Below, in pieces: positions 27,789 through 36,032 of a stretch of 64,000 nucleotides of DNA. The stretch's first letter is position 1. Each line of letters opens with the position of its first letter. The translations under genes and the position numbers were made by a program. The stretch is from Salinilacustrithrix sp034522155 (GTDB taxonomy: Bacteria > Actinomycetota > Acidimicrobiia > Acidimicrobiales > Salinilacustritrichaceae). Under the pieces are notes generated by a model. That model saw only the letters and a list, made by a program, of their open reading frames with translations. It did no database searches and was not told the origin of the DNA. The DNA lies in the NCBI GenBank assembly GCA_034522155.1, contig JAXHLP010000006.1:558001-622000 (forward strand), given 5' to 3'.

Positions 27789-28642
27789 TGGCGCGGCTCC
27801 GGCTCAGTCGGCTGCAGGGGGGCCTCATCGCGTGACGAATGCTTCGCGTTCGTCGTCGGCTGCGGTTGGTCGGCGAACTCGGTGATGAGGGGTGCATGGT
27901 CGGACGGACCCTTGCCCTTGCGGGCGTTGCGGTCGACGATCGACCAGGCGAGGCGGTCGGTGAGTGGTCGGGTGGTGAGCACGTGGTCGATCCGCATGCC
28001 CTTGTGCTTGTGGAAGTTGCCGGCCCGGTAGTCCCACCAGGTGTAGAGCCGGTCGTCGTCGGGATGGCAGTGACGGAACGCGTCGTCCATGCCCCAGTCG
28101 ACGAGCGCGGTGAAGCGCGCCCGTTCCTCGTCGGTGATGTGGGTGGCGCCGTGGATCTCGTCGATGTCCCACACGTCACGATCCTCGGGGGCGATGTTGA
28201 GATCGCCGCAGAGGAGCACGTCGTCGTCAGGGTCGGCCACGACGTCGAGGTGGGCGCGCAGGCGGTCGAACCACCGGAGCTTGTAGTGGAACTGCTCGTG
28301 ACCCACCGCACGGCCGTTGGGCGCGTAGGCCGTGACGACCACCGTGTCGCCGCACCGGGCCGTCAGCAGGCGGGCCTCAGGGTCGGCTTCGCCGTCGTCG
28401 GCGAAGCCGTGGACCACGTCCTCGATCCCGACGCGGGAGACGATGGCCACCCCGTTCCAGCGGCCCTGGCCGTGGTGCACCCCGTCGTAGCCGGCGCTGC
28501 CGAAGCTGAGGGCGGGGAAGGCGTCGTCGGCGAGCTTGGTCTCCTGGATGCACAGCACGTCGGTCTCGGTCTCGGCCAACCAGGCCTCCACCCGTTCGAG
28601 ACGGGCATTGAGCGAGTTGACGTTCCAGGTGGCGACGCGCAT
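27785..28642 (-). CDS. xthA: Exodeoxyribonuclease III XthA
   Basis: 285 residues. MRVATWNVNSLNARL is the classic start with the metal-contacting Asn; IQETKLADDAFP carries the metal-binding Glu, CGDLNIAPEDRDVWD the Asp/Asn pair and PSDHAPL the catalytic Asp-His. It cuts the backbone at abasic sites and has 3'-5' exonuclease activity in base excision repair. The tail after the last motif is about 30 residues of low-complexity sequence. It lies behind the UvrD2-like gene, both minus strand, in a small repair cluster. Confidence 0.95.
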   Translation of the reverse strand: MRVATWNVNSLNARLERVEAWLAETETDVLCIQETKLADDAFPALSFGSAGYDGVHHGQGRWNGVAIVSRVGIEDVVHGFADDGEADPEARLLTARCGDTVVVTAYAPNGRAVGHEQFHYKLRWFDRLRAHLDVVADPDDDVLLCGDLNIAPEDRDVWDIDEIHGATHITDEERARFTALVDWGMDDAFRHCHPDDDRLYTWWDYRAGNFHKHKGMRIDHVLTTRPLTDRLAWSIVDRNARKGKGPSDHAPLITEFADQPQPTTNAKHSSRDEAPLQPTEPEPRQ

Positions 28643-28651
28643 CTCACGGGA

Positions 28652-28657
28652 ACGCTA
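28652..28657 (-). promoter_or_regulatory. Putative -10 box TAGCGT for xthA
   Basis: On the minus strand TAGCGT ends nine bases before the ATG at 28642, in the 74-base gap after the helicase gene. No Shine-Dalgarno sequence is needed or seen. Confidence 0.35.
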
Positions 28658-28716
28658 AGGAGGCGAGCGGACCGGGGCAAGCGGGGTGTCGGGTCTTCCA
28701 CGCTGGCCGGTCGTGC

Positions 28717-30648
28717 TCAGGCCGGCGTGGCTGCCTGCTCGATGATGGGGATGAGTTCGGGCGCGAACCGGCGCGCCCGCGCCTGACCGATGCCGGGCAC
28801 GGACGCGAGGGACTCGGCGTCGACCGGTCGGAGCTCGGCGAGCGCGCGCAACGTGTGATCGTCGAGCACGACCTCGGGGTTGGTGCGAGCGGCGCGGGCG
28901 CGACCAGCGCGCCACTGGTGCAGTGCGGCCACGAGCGGGTCGACGCCCGTGGCCTCACCGACGATCTCGCGCAGCGCGGCCATGTGGGAACCCGGATCGT
29001 CGGTCGCCTCGTCGGGCTGGCCGGCACCGTCCTCGAAGCGGTCCAGGAAGGGACTGAGGGTTCGAGCGCGGGCCATTCCCTTGATCGTCCGGGTCTGCGC
29101 CCAGTGCAGGTGGACCTCGAGCGCGGCGCGGGTGATGGCCACGTACAGGAGTCGGGCTTCCTCCTCCTTGGCCGCCTTGCGTCGAGCCGACACGTGCGGG
29201 ATCGACCCCTCCTCGCATCCCACGATGTGGACCACCGACCATTCGAGGCCCTTTGCCGCGTGGATGGTCGACACGGTGACGGCGTCGATCTCGTCGTCGG
29301 CGTCGGTCAGCTGCGCCCGGGCCCACGCGGCGAAGTCGACGCCGGTGATGCCCGGTTCGATCTCGACCCGCTCCTCGGCGACGTCGGCGAGCGCCGCCGC
29401 GGCCTCATCGCCCTCGTGCTCGGCGAGCACGGAGCCGAGCGCCGTGAGCAGCGGCCGGTCGTCGCGGGCGAGGTGGCCGAGCACCTGGCGCACCGAGCGC
29501 TCGCCGAGCAGCGAGGCCTGGCGGCGGAGATGCGTCGGGATGCCGGCGGCGGCGAGCCCCCGCTCCACATCCACCACCTGCTCGTGGGTGCGGGCCAGGA
29601 CCGCGAACGCCGACCACGGAGCGTCGGGCCCACGACGCCGACGGATGGCGGTGCTGACGAAGGAGACCTCGGCGACCTCGTCGCGGTGCGATCGCAGCCG
29701 GGCGGGTGGCCCCGGCGTGCCGGCGGCGACCGGGTGTCGATCGGGGAGCTCGGCTGCACGGATGACCGACGCGGCTGCCTGCGTCACCTGCGGGGTCGAC
29801 CGGTGCGTGCGGTCGAGGTGGACGGTCTCCAGTGCCGGCCACCGGCGCGCCAGGTCGACGAGCAGGCCGGGGTCGGCGCCGTTCCAGCCGTAGATCGACT
29901 GGTGCGGGTCACCCACGGCGAACACGTCCCACCGGTCGCCGCGCCATGCTTCGAGGAGCGCGAACTGGAGCGGGTTGACGTCCTGGAACTCGTCCACGAA
30001 CAGGTGCCGGAACCGCCATCGCTGGGCGGCGGCGAAGGCGGTGTCGCCCTCGAGCGCGGTGGTGCATGCGCCCAGGAGATCGTCGAAGTCGACCACGTGG
30101 CGTTGCGACTTGGCTGTCTCGTAGGCCCGGAAGCGCTCGGCGATCCAGTCGGCGGGCCGCCGCGCCCGCCGGCCCGCGGCGGTCGCGGCTTCCTCGTAGC
30201 CCGACGGGCGGACCAGACGGGCCCGGGCCCACGAGATCTCGCCGGCGAGGTCGGCGATCTCGTTGGGTGTGGCGTCAGGGACGACGTGGTCACGCAGGAA
30301 CGGACGGACGCGGTCGAGGATCGCTGGCGGTGTGCGCCCCGCGGCCGCCCACCGGTCCTGGAGCTGGCGCAGGGCCACGGCGTGGAAGGTGCCGGCCTCG
30401 ATCCGCTCGTGCAGGCCCAGGGCCCGCAGCCGGGTGTGGAGCTCGGCCGCCGCCTTGCGGGTGAAGGTCACGCACAGGATGTGCGCGGGCTCGATGTCGC
30501 CGGTGGCCACGCGGTAAGCGATCCGTGCCGTGAGCACGCGGGTCTTGCCCGAACCGGCCGGTGCCACGACGGCGAGGGGCATCGCGGGCGAGGTGACCGC
30601 GCGCCGTTGGCCTTCGTCGAGTCCGCCCAGCACGGCGTCCGGGTCCAT
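28717..30648 (-). CDS. uvrD2: UvrD/Rep-family helicase with C-terminal HRDC domain (UvrD2-like)
   Basis: 643 residues from an ATG at 30648, seven bases after a TAACCT box. APAGSGKTR (29-37) is the Walker A motif, FVDEFQDVN motif II, GDPHQSIYGWNGA motif III, HAAKGLEWSVV motif V and LLYVAITRA motif VI. After a linker the last 80 residues form an HRDC domain (LRALAELRPVDAESLASVPGI), a combination known from mycobacterial UvrD2. It is a 3'-5' DNA translocase/helicase for repair or replication. The four-Cys motif found between the motor and HRDC of mycobacterial UvrD2 is not visible here. Divergent from the zincin gene. Confidence 0.88.
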   Translation of the reverse strand: MDPDAVLGGLDEGQRRAVTSPAMPLAVVAPAGSGKTRVLTARIAYRVATGDIEPAHILCVTFTRKAAAELHTRLRALGLHERIEAGTFHAVALRQLQDRWAAAGRTPPAILDRVRPFLRDHVVPDATPNEIADLAGEISWARARLVRPSGYEEAATAAGRRARRPADWIAERFRAYETAKSQRHVVDFDDLLGACTTALEGDTAFAAAQRWRFRHLFVDEFQDVNPLQFALLEAWRGDRWDVFAVGDPHQSIYGWNGADPGLLVDLARRWPALETVHLDRTHRSTPQVTQAAASVIRAAELPDRHPVAAGTPGPPARLRSHRDEVAEVSFVSTAIRRRRGPDAPWSAFAVLARTHEQVVDVERGLAAAGIPTHLRRQASLLGERSVRQVLGHLARDDRPLLTALGSVLAEHEGDEAAAALADVAEERVEIEPGITGVDFAAWARAQLTDADDEIDAVTVSTIHAAKGLEWSVVHIVGCEEGSIPHVSARRKAAKEEEARLLYVAITRAALEVHLHWAQTRTIKGMARARTLSPFLDRFEDGAGQPDEATDDPGSHMAALREIVGEATGVDPLVAALHQWRAGRARAARTNPEVVLDDHTLRALAELRPVDAESLASVPGIGQARARRFAPELIPIIEQAATPA

Positions 30649-30655
30649 CGCCGGA

Positions 30656-30665
30656 AGGTTAGAAC
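30656..30665. promoter_or_regulatory. Overlapping divergent -10 boxes between the helicase and zincin genes
   Basis: The ten bases AGGTTAGAAC carry TAACCT on the minus strand (seven bases before the helicase ATG) and TAGAAC on the plus strand (five bases before an in-frame ATG at 30671). Two polymerases could not occupy both at once. Confidence 0.35.
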
Positions 30666-30688
30666 CTCGGATGCCATGCTCGGGTCCC

Positions 30689-31042
30689 ATGGTCGAGATG
30701 GATGCCACCCGGTTCGAACAGCTCGTCGCCGACGCGCTCGATGAGCTCCCCGACCAGCTGGCGGCGGCGCTCGAGAACGTGATGATCCGGATTCGCACCG
30801 GTCGTCCCACCGGCACGCTTCTCGGCAAGTACGAGGGCATCCCGCTGACCGAGCGCGACGACTACGGCGGCTGGGGGCACGCGCCCATGCCCGACCAGAT
30901 CACGATCTACCGCCGACCGATCTGTGCCATCTGCGACTCCGACGACGAGGTCGTCGAGCAGGTCCGCATCACCGTGATCCACGAGCTCGCCCACCACTTC
31001 GGCATCGACGACGACCGGCTCCACGACCTCGGTTGGGCGTGA
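30689..31042 (+). CDS. Minimal zinc metallopeptidase (PF06262 family)
   Basis: 117 residues from the ATG at 30689; in-frame ATGs at 30671 and 30698 are equally possible. The C-terminal VIHELAHHFGIDDDRL has the HExxH zinc site followed by the family's 'GxxDxxLxxLGW' ending, here DRLHDLGW. The middle carries DQITIYRRPI, another conserved block. Members are small cytosolic zincins of the minigluzincin type with no settled substrate. It is divergent from the UvrD2-like gene with their promoters overlapping. Confidence 0.85.
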   Translation: MVEMDATRFEQLVADALDELPDQLAAALENVMIRIRTGRPTGTLLGKYEGIPLTERDDYGGWGHAPMPDQITIYRRPICAICDSDDEVVEQVRITVIHELAHHFGIDDDRLHDLGWA

Positions 31043-31060
31043 GCCGTTCGTCAGGCGCAG

Positions 31061-31116
31061 GGCGCCTTCCTCTCTTCGAGAGTTGTTCGCTGGCGCGCAC
31101 AACGTCTCCTGGCGCC
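31061..31116 (+). repeat. Intergenic hairpin-type repeat, copy A
   Basis: Lies 18 bases after the zincin stop. The 24 bases at 31067-31090 match 21 of 24 with 41888-41911 (copy B), and both continue into a CACAAC. GGCGCC at each end (31061-31066 and 31111-31116) brackets the element. Probably a 3'-end structure. Confidence 0.6.
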
Positions 31117-31146
31117 GACGTCCGGTCCTGGGTTGCACTACCGGGT

Positions 31147-31152
31147 TAACCT
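31147..31152 (+). promoter_or_regulatory. Putative -10 box TAACCT for the PH-domain gene
   Basis: TAACCT ends six bases before the GTG at 31159, a leaderless arrangement that supports the GTG as the start. Confidence 0.4.
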
Positions 31153-31158
31153 CTGGTC

Positions 31159-31773
31159 GTGGCGTTCCCACGGAAGCTGCTCAACGACACCGAAGAGGTC
31201 GTGCTCGACCTCAATCCGCACTGGTGGTTCATCTTCTGGCAGACCGTGGCACTCGTTGCCTCGTTGGTGCTCGGGGTCTTCGCCCTCACCACCGACAGCG
31301 GCGTGTTCCAGGTCATCGCCGGTGTGCTGATCCTCGCGGCCCTCGGCTGGTGGGGCGCGCGTTTCGCCGACTGGAAGACCACGGACTTCGTGGTGACGAC
31401 AGATCGTCTCATCTACCGCCACGGGGTGCTGGCCAAGCGGGGTATCGAGATCCCGCTCGAACGGGTGAACAACGTGATCTTCAGCCAGTCGATCTTCGAG
31501 CGGATCCTGCGTGCGGGCGATCTCGTGATCGAGTCGGCCGGCGAGAGCGGCCGGCAGGCGTTCTCCGACGTGCGCAAGCCGTCGGCCGTCCAGAACGAGA
31601 TCTACCGCCAGATCGAGGACAACGAGAATCGCAAGTTCGACCGCATCGGCAACGCCGGCGGCGGCTCGGTCTCGGTCGCCGACGAGCTCGGCAAGCTCGA
31701 TGATCTCCGCGAGCGGGGGGTCATCAGCGAGGCCGAGTTCGTGGCCCAGAAGGCCCGGCTTCTCGAACGCTGA
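31159..31773 (+). CDS. Membrane protein with bacterial PH domain (YdbS-like) and C-terminal SHOCT motif
   Basis: 204 residues. Two membrane helices (about 25-65) are followed by a bacterial pleckstrin-homology domain (DUF304/bPH2): TTDRLIYRHGVLAKRG, IPLERVNNVIFSQSIFERIL and DLVIESAGESG are its conserved strands. The last 35 residues, LGKLDDLRERGVISEAEF to the end, form a SHOCT motif, a short C-terminal helix pair often found on membrane proteins. Function is unknown; family members are thought to act at the cell envelope. The 3' end overlaps the convergent galK gene by 50 bases. Confidence 0.85.
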   Translation: MAFPRKLLNDTEEVVLDLNPHWWFIFWQTVALVASLVLGVFALTTDSGVFQVIAGVLILAALGWWGARFADWKTTDFVVTTDRLIYRHGVLAKRGIEIPLERVNNVIFSQSIFERILRAGDLVIESAGESGRQAFSDVRKPSAVQNEIYRQIEDNENRKFDRIGNAGGGSVSVADELGKLDDLRERGVISEAEFVAQKARLLER

Positions 31774-32764
31774 CCCAGGCCGCGCCTCCGGGCTCGACAC
31801 GCCAGCCCTCGTCGAGCGCGCCGGGTTCGGTGACGGCGACGACGCAGCCGCCCCACCCACCGCCGGTCATTCGGACGCCGTGCACGCCGGGCGTCGTCCG
31901 CAGACGCTCGACGGCCGCGTCCACTCGAGGTGTCGAGCACTCGAAGTCGTCGCGCAGCGATCGGTGGCTGTCGTCGAGGAGCTCGCCCAGCGCGTCGACG
32001 TCGCCGGCGCGAAACGCCTCGACCGCGACGTGGACCCGCCGGTTCTCGGTGACCACATGGCGGGCCCGTCGACGCAGGACGGGGTCGTCGAGTGCAGCGA
32101 CATCGGCGGGTGTCGCCGATCGGAGTGGCCCGATCCGCGCCTGGGCCTCCTCGCACTCGCGACGTCGCTCGGCGTACGCGGAGCCGGCGAGGGTGCGGTG
32201 CTCGCCAGAGTGCACCACGACGATCTCGAGGTCGTCGGGTACCGGGATGGGCGTGGTCGTCAGTTCGGCGCAGTCCACCAGCAGCGCGTGTCCCGCCACG
32301 CCCGAGGTCGCGCTGAGCTGGTCGAGGATCCCGCACGGCACACCGCTGGCCCGTTGTTCGGCGCGCTGACAGATCCGGGCGAGACCGACCGGGTCGTCGT
32401 CGGCGGCGCCGAGGGCGAGGGCCACCGCGACCTCCAGCGCGGCCGACGACGACAAGCCCGCGTCGGCGGGCAGGTCGGCCGTGACCTCGCCTCGCAGCCC
32501 GACCGACGGGCACAGTTCTGCGATCACGCCGGCGACGTATCGGGCCCAGGCCGGCTCGAGCTCGGCGGGTTCGGTGACATCGAGCGGGACCAGGGCGAGC
32601 CCGTCGGCCGCGTCGGATCGCAGAGCCACGGCGCCGCCCACACGGTCGCCGCGAACGGTCACGCCCATCGTGAGCGCCATCGGCAGGCACCACCCGTCGG
32701 TGTGGTCGGTGTGGTCGCCGATGAGGTTCACCCTCCCGGGAGCGAATGCGGTCACCTCGTCCAC
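31724..32764 (-). CDS. galK: Galactokinase GalK (GHMP family)
   Basis: 346 residues from a GTG at 32764. GRVNLIGDHTDHTDG is the galactokinase signature (usually GEHTDYNGG, so Glu is Asp here). LPADAGLSSSAALEVA is the GHMP phosphate-binding loop, CGILDQLSATSG carries the catalytic Asp, and VRMTGGGWGGCVVAV is motif 3. It phosphorylates galactose at C1. The usual GalT and GalE are not adjacent. Its last 17 codons overlap the PH-domain gene on the other strand; the tail (SGPRTRPR) is basic and could be dispensable. Confidence 0.88.
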   Translation of the reverse strand: MDEVTAFAPGRVNLIGDHTDHTDGWCLPMALTMGVTVRGDRVGGAVALRSDAADGLALVPLDVTEPAELEPAWARYVAGVIAELCPSVGLRGEVTADLPADAGLSSSAALEVAVALALGAADDDPVGLARICQRAEQRASGVPCGILDQLSATSGVAGHALLVDCAELTTTPIPVPDDLEIVVVHSGEHRTLAGSAYAERRRECEEAQARIGPLRSATPADVAALDDPVLRRRARHVVTENRRVHVAVEAFRAGDVDALGELLDDSHRSLRDDFECSTPRVDAAVERLRTTPGVHGVRMTGGGWGGCVVAVTEPGALDEGWRVEPGGAAWVSVREAGPSGPRTRPR

Positions 32765-32772
32765 GGGCCGAT

Positions 32773-32790
32773 CTTGACCAGTCAGTCAAG
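32773..32790. promoter_or_regulatory. Palindromic operator candidate in the galK / hydrolase divergent gap
   Basis: CTTGAC (32773-32778) and GTCAAG (32785-32790) are perfect inverted arms around CAGTCA, giving TTGACcagtcaGTCAA. The form and the position in a 45-base divergent gap suit a TetR-type repressor. No regulator gene is nearby. Confidence 0.45.
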
Positions 32791-32809
32791 GAACGGCAAG
32801 CATCGCCGC

Positions 32810-33685
32810 ATGGGGGAGACCATCCATCACGTGAACGGGATCGACATCTGCGCGGAGGTCGCGGGTCCCATCGACGGCGAACCGCTGCTGCTGGTCATGG
32901 GCCTCGGTGCCCAGAAGAACAGTTGGGACCAGGGCTTCGTCGACGCCATCGCGGACCGGGGCTTCCGGGTCGTCTGGTTCGACAACCGCGACGTCGGCCG
33001 GTCCACGCACTTCCACGACGACGCCGTCGACATCATGGCGGTGCTCAACGGTGAAGGCACCGCGCCCTACCTGCTCACGGACATGGCTGACGACGCCGCC
33101 GGGCTGCTCGATGCGCTCGGCTTCGACGCGGCGCACGTGGTCGGCGCGTCGATGGGCGGCATGATCGCGCAGCAGCTCGCCATCGACCATCCGCACAAGG
33201 TCCGCTCGGTCACCTCGATCATGTCGACCACCGGCGACCCGGACGTGGGCCAGCCCACCGCCGAGGCTTCCGCGGCGCTGCTGCGTGCGCCGGCGACCAC
33301 CGAGGACGAGGCGGTGCAGCTCGCGCTCGACATGGAGCAGGTGTGGGGGAGTCCGGCCTACCCCCATCCCGATGCCATCGCTGCTCGTGCCCGTCGGGAG
33401 TGGAACCGCGTGCGAGACCCGGCCGGCATCGCCCGCCAACTCGTGGCCACGCTGAGCTCGCCGTCCCGAACCGATGGTCTCGGCCACGTCACCGTCCCGT
33501 TCACGGTGATTCACGGCACGGCCGACACCCTGGTGACGCCCTCCGGGGGTGCACGTACGGCCGAAGCCGTTCCCCACGCGACCCACGTCGAGTTCGAGGG
33601 CATGGGCCACAACCTCCCCGAGGCGCTGTGGCCCGACATCATCGATGCCATCGTCGCGACCACCGGCCGGGCCGCAACCTCGTAG
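32810..33685 (+). CDS. Alpha/beta-hydrolase
   Basis: 291 residues. LLLVMGLGAQKNSWD is the oxyanion-hole region, WFDNRDVGRST the second conserved block, and VVGASMGGMIAQQLA the nucleophile elbow with Ser near residue 113. The charge relay would be completed by Asp in IHGTADTLV and His in MGHNLPE. Related proteins are esterases, lipases or haloperoxidase-like enzymes; the substrate is not predictable. A CoA-transferase-family gene follows 41 bases later in the same direction, suggesting a shared acyl or ester pathway. Confidence 0.85.
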   Translation: MGETIHHVNGIDICAEVAGPIDGEPLLLVMGLGAQKNSWDQGFVDAIADRGFRVVWFDNRDVGRSTHFHDDAVDIMAVLNGEGTAPYLLTDMADDAAGLLDALGFDAAHVVGASMGGMIAQQLAIDHPHKVRSVTSIMSTTGDPDVGQPTAEASAALLRAPATTEDEAVQLALDMEQVWGSPAYPHPDAIAARARREWNRVRDPAGIARQLVATLSSPSRTDGLGHVTVPFTVIHGTADTLVTPSGGARTAEAVPHATHVEFEGMGHNLPEALWPDIIDAIVATTGRAATS

Positions 33686-33726
33686 CCCCAACCGTCGAGA
33701 GACAACGAAAGGCAGGCACCCCCACG

Positions 33727-34872
33727 ATGGGACCGCTCCAGGGAGTCACCGTCCTCGAGATCGCCGGCATCGGGCCCGGCCCGTTCTGCGCCATGATGCT
33801 GTCGGACATGGGCGCCGACGTGATCCGCGTCGATCGCGCCGGGCAGGTGATGGGCGGTGATCCCGAGTCGCCGCCGGCCGACGTCCTCAACCGCGGTCGT
33901 CGCTCCGTCGGCGTCGACCTCAAGAACCCCGAGGGCGTCGAGACGCTGCTGGCGCTGGTCGAGCAGGCCGACGTGCTGATGGAGGGGTTCCGGCCCGGGG
34001 TCACCGAGCGGCTCGGTATCGGTCCCGACGACTGCTTGGCCCGGAACCCGAAGCTGGTCTACGGCCGGATGACCGGCTGGGGCCAGGAGGGCCCCTATGC
34101 CCACGCCGCCGGTCACGACATCAACTACATCGCGCTCGCCGGTGCGCTCGACCCGATCGGCCGTCGCGGCGAGGGTCCGGTGCCGCCGCTCAACCTGGTC
34201 GGCGACTTCGGTGGTGGCGGCATGCTGCTCGCCTTCGGCATCGTCTGTGCAGTGCTCGAGGCCCGGTCGTCTGGCCAGGGGCAGGTGGTCGACGCGGCGA
34301 TGGTCGACGGCAGCGCCGTGCTGACCACGATGTTCCACGCCTTCCGGGCGATGGGCATCTGGCAGGACGAGCGCGGCACCAACATGCTCGACTCGGGCGC
34401 CCACTTCTACGACGTCTACGAGACCAGCGACGGGCGCTACGTGTCGGTCGGCTCCATCGAGCCGCAGTTCTACGAGGAGCTGCTGCGGCTGTCGGGCCTG
34501 GGCGAGGAGGACGACCTCCCGCACCAGATGGACCGGGGGCAATGGCCGGCGATGAAGGACAAGGTCGCCGCCATCTTCCGGACCAGGACCCGCGACGAGT
34601 GGTGCGAGATCATGGAGCATTCCGACGTGTGCTTCGCGCCGGTGCTGTCGTTGGGCGAGGCGCCCCAGCATCCGCACAACGTCGAGCGCGAGACCTTCGT
34701 CGAGGAGCACGGCGTGGTGCAACCGGCGCCGGCGCCGCGCTTCTCACGGACCGGCACCGAGATCCAGGGCCCACCTGCCCATGCTGGCCAGCACACCGAC
34801 GAGGTGCTCGGCCAGTTCGGCTTCGACGACGACCGGATCACCAAGCTCCGCGACGTGGGTGCCATCGCCTGA
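33727..34872 (+). CDS. mcr: Alpha-methylacyl-CoA racemase (family III CoA-transferase fold)
   Basis: 381 residues. VTVLEIAGIGPGPFCAMMLS opens the protein, and MEGFRPGVTERLGIG and YGRMTGWGQEGP are family III blocks. The racemase-specific residues are present: GHDINY (His and Asp of the proton-transfer pair) and GDFGGGGM with its Asp; true CoA-transferases have a catalytic Asp in a different context. It should invert the 2-methyl centre of branched acyl-CoAs during beta-oxidation of methyl-branched fatty acids or sterol side chains, as in mycobacterial MCR. It has a weak ribosome site (AAAGGCAGG) 11 bases before the ATG. Confidence 0.87.
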   Translation: MGPLQGVTVLEIAGIGPGPFCAMMLSDMGADVIRVDRAGQVMGGDPESPPADVLNRGRRSVGVDLKNPEGVETLLALVEQADVLMEGFRPGVTERLGIGPDDCLARNPKLVYGRMTGWGQEGPYAHAAGHDINYIALAGALDPIGRRGEGPVPPLNLVGDFGGGGMLLAFGIVCAVLEARSSGQGQVVDAAMVDGSAVLTTMFHAFRAMGIWQDERGTNMLDSGAHFYDVYETSDGRYVSVGSIEPQFYEELLRLSGLGEEDDLPHQMDRGQWPAMKDKVAAIFRTRTRDEWCEIMEHSDVCFAPVLSLGEAPQHPHNVERETFVEEHGVVQPAPAPRFSRTGTEIQGPPAHAGQHTDEVLGQFGFDDDRITKLRDVGAIA

Positions 34873-34894
34873 GTCACTCGGCATACTCCCCGTG

Positions 34895-35689
34895 ATGGCG
34901 ACCATCGTCTCGTTCCACGCCCATCCCGACGACGAGTCGATCGCAACCGGCGGCACGCTCGCGCGCGCCGCGGCCGAGGGACATCGGGTCGTGCTCGTCT
35001 TCGGCACGCGGGGCGAGTGCGGCGAGGTCGCCGACGGGTTCCTCGACGACGCCGAGACGCTCGGGGAGCGCCGTGCGAAGGAGACCCGCGCGTCGGCCGA
35101 GGCGTTGGGCGTCCAGCGGGTCGAGTTCCTCGGCTACCACGACTCCGGGATGATGGACGAGCCGACCAACGACGATCCCGCGTGCTTCTGGCAGGCCGAT
35201 CTCGACGAGGCCGCGGAACGCGTGGCCGCGATCCTGTCCGACGAGTCGGCCGAGGTGCTCACCGTCTACGACGACCACGGCGGCTACGGCCACCCCGACC
35301 ACATCCAGGTCCACCGCGTCGGCCACCGGGCGGCCGAAGCGGCCGGGACAGCGCACGTGTTCGAGTCGACGATGAATCGGGATCACCTCCGACGAATCAT
35401 GGAGCAGGCCACCGCCGAGAACCCCGACTTCGAGGGTCCCGACGTCTCGGAGGACTCCGAGTTCGGCTCCCCGGAGTCGATCATCACCACGACGGTCGAC
35501 GTCAGCGCCTACCTCGGGTCCAAGCGCGCGTCGATGGCGGCCCACGCCTCCCAGATCGGCGAGGACAGCTTCTTCATGACCATGCCGGATGAGGCCTTCC
35601 GCGAAGCGTTCGGCCAGGAGTGGTTCATCCGGGTCTCCCCGCCCGCGCCGGGCACCGACGACTGGCTCGTGCCGGTCGATGTCGGCTAG
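34895..35689 (+). CDS. PIG-L/LmbE-type deacetylase (MshB/Mca-like)
   Basis: 264 residues. FHAHPDDESIATGGTLARAA (7-26) has the zinc ligands His, Asp and Asp of the family, and HGGYGHPDHIQVH the second HPDH site. Length and the GYGHPDH form are close to the mycothiol enzymes MshB (GlcNAc-Ins deacetylase) and Mca (mycothiol S-conjugate amidase). Which of the two it is cannot be told here; a CATACT box seven bases before the ATG could drive it separately. It overlaps or abuts the heme oxygenase-like gene. Confidence 0.82.
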   Translation: MATIVSFHAHPDDESIATGGTLARAAAEGHRVVLVFGTRGECGEVADGFLDDAETLGERRAKETRASAEALGVQRVEFLGYHDSGMMDEPTNDDPACFWQADLDEAAERVAAILSDESAEVLTVYDDHGGYGHPDHIQVHRVGHRAAEAAGTAHVFESTMNRDHLRRIMEQATAENPDFEGPDVSEDSEFGSPESIITTTVDVSAYLGSKRASMAAHASQIGEDSFFMTMPDEAFREAFGQEWFIRVSPPAPGTDDWLVPVDVG

Positions 35690-35699
35690 CAACGCGGCC

Positions 35700-36029
35700 G
35701 TGACCGTCATCAAGATCAACGCCATCACCGTCCCCGAGGGTTCCGGCGACGAGCTGGCCGAGCGCTTCGCCGCCCGGGCCGGTGCCGTCGACGACCAGCC
35801 CGGCTTCCAGGGTTTCGAGTTGCTCAAGCCCACCGACGACCGCAACGTGTGGCTCGTGGTCACCCGCTGGGCCGATCAGGAGTCCTTCGACGCCTGGGTG
35901 AGCTCGCCCGGCTTCGCCCACGGCCACCAGGGCGCCGATCAGCCCACCGACTCCGGTGCACCGGTCTCGGTGTCGTCGGAGCTGTGGAGCTACGTGGTGG
36001 CGGGCGGTTCCGAGGCCAACGCGGGCTGA
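35700..36029 (+). CDS. mhuD: MhuD-type heme-degrading monooxygenase
   Basis: 109 residues from a GTG at 35700; an in-frame ATG at 35679 overlaps the previous stop and is an alternative. KINAITVPEGSGDELAERFA is close to the opening of mycobacterial MhuD. With the GTG start the key residues fall on the same numbers as in MhuD: Asn7 and Trp66, with His74 and His76 on either side of the position of the heme ligand His75. MhuD is a dimeric ferredoxin-like barrel that opens heme to mycobilins and frees iron. This suggests use of external heme or heme turnover. A general antibiotic-biosynthesis monooxygenase (ABM) protein is the fallback. Confidence 0.75.
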   Translation: MTVIKINAITVPEGSGDELAERFAARAGAVDDQPGFQGFELLKPTDDRNVWLVVTRWADQESFDAWVSSPGFAHGHQGADQPTDSGAPVSVSSELWSYVVAGGSEANAG

Positions 36030-36032
36030 CGA

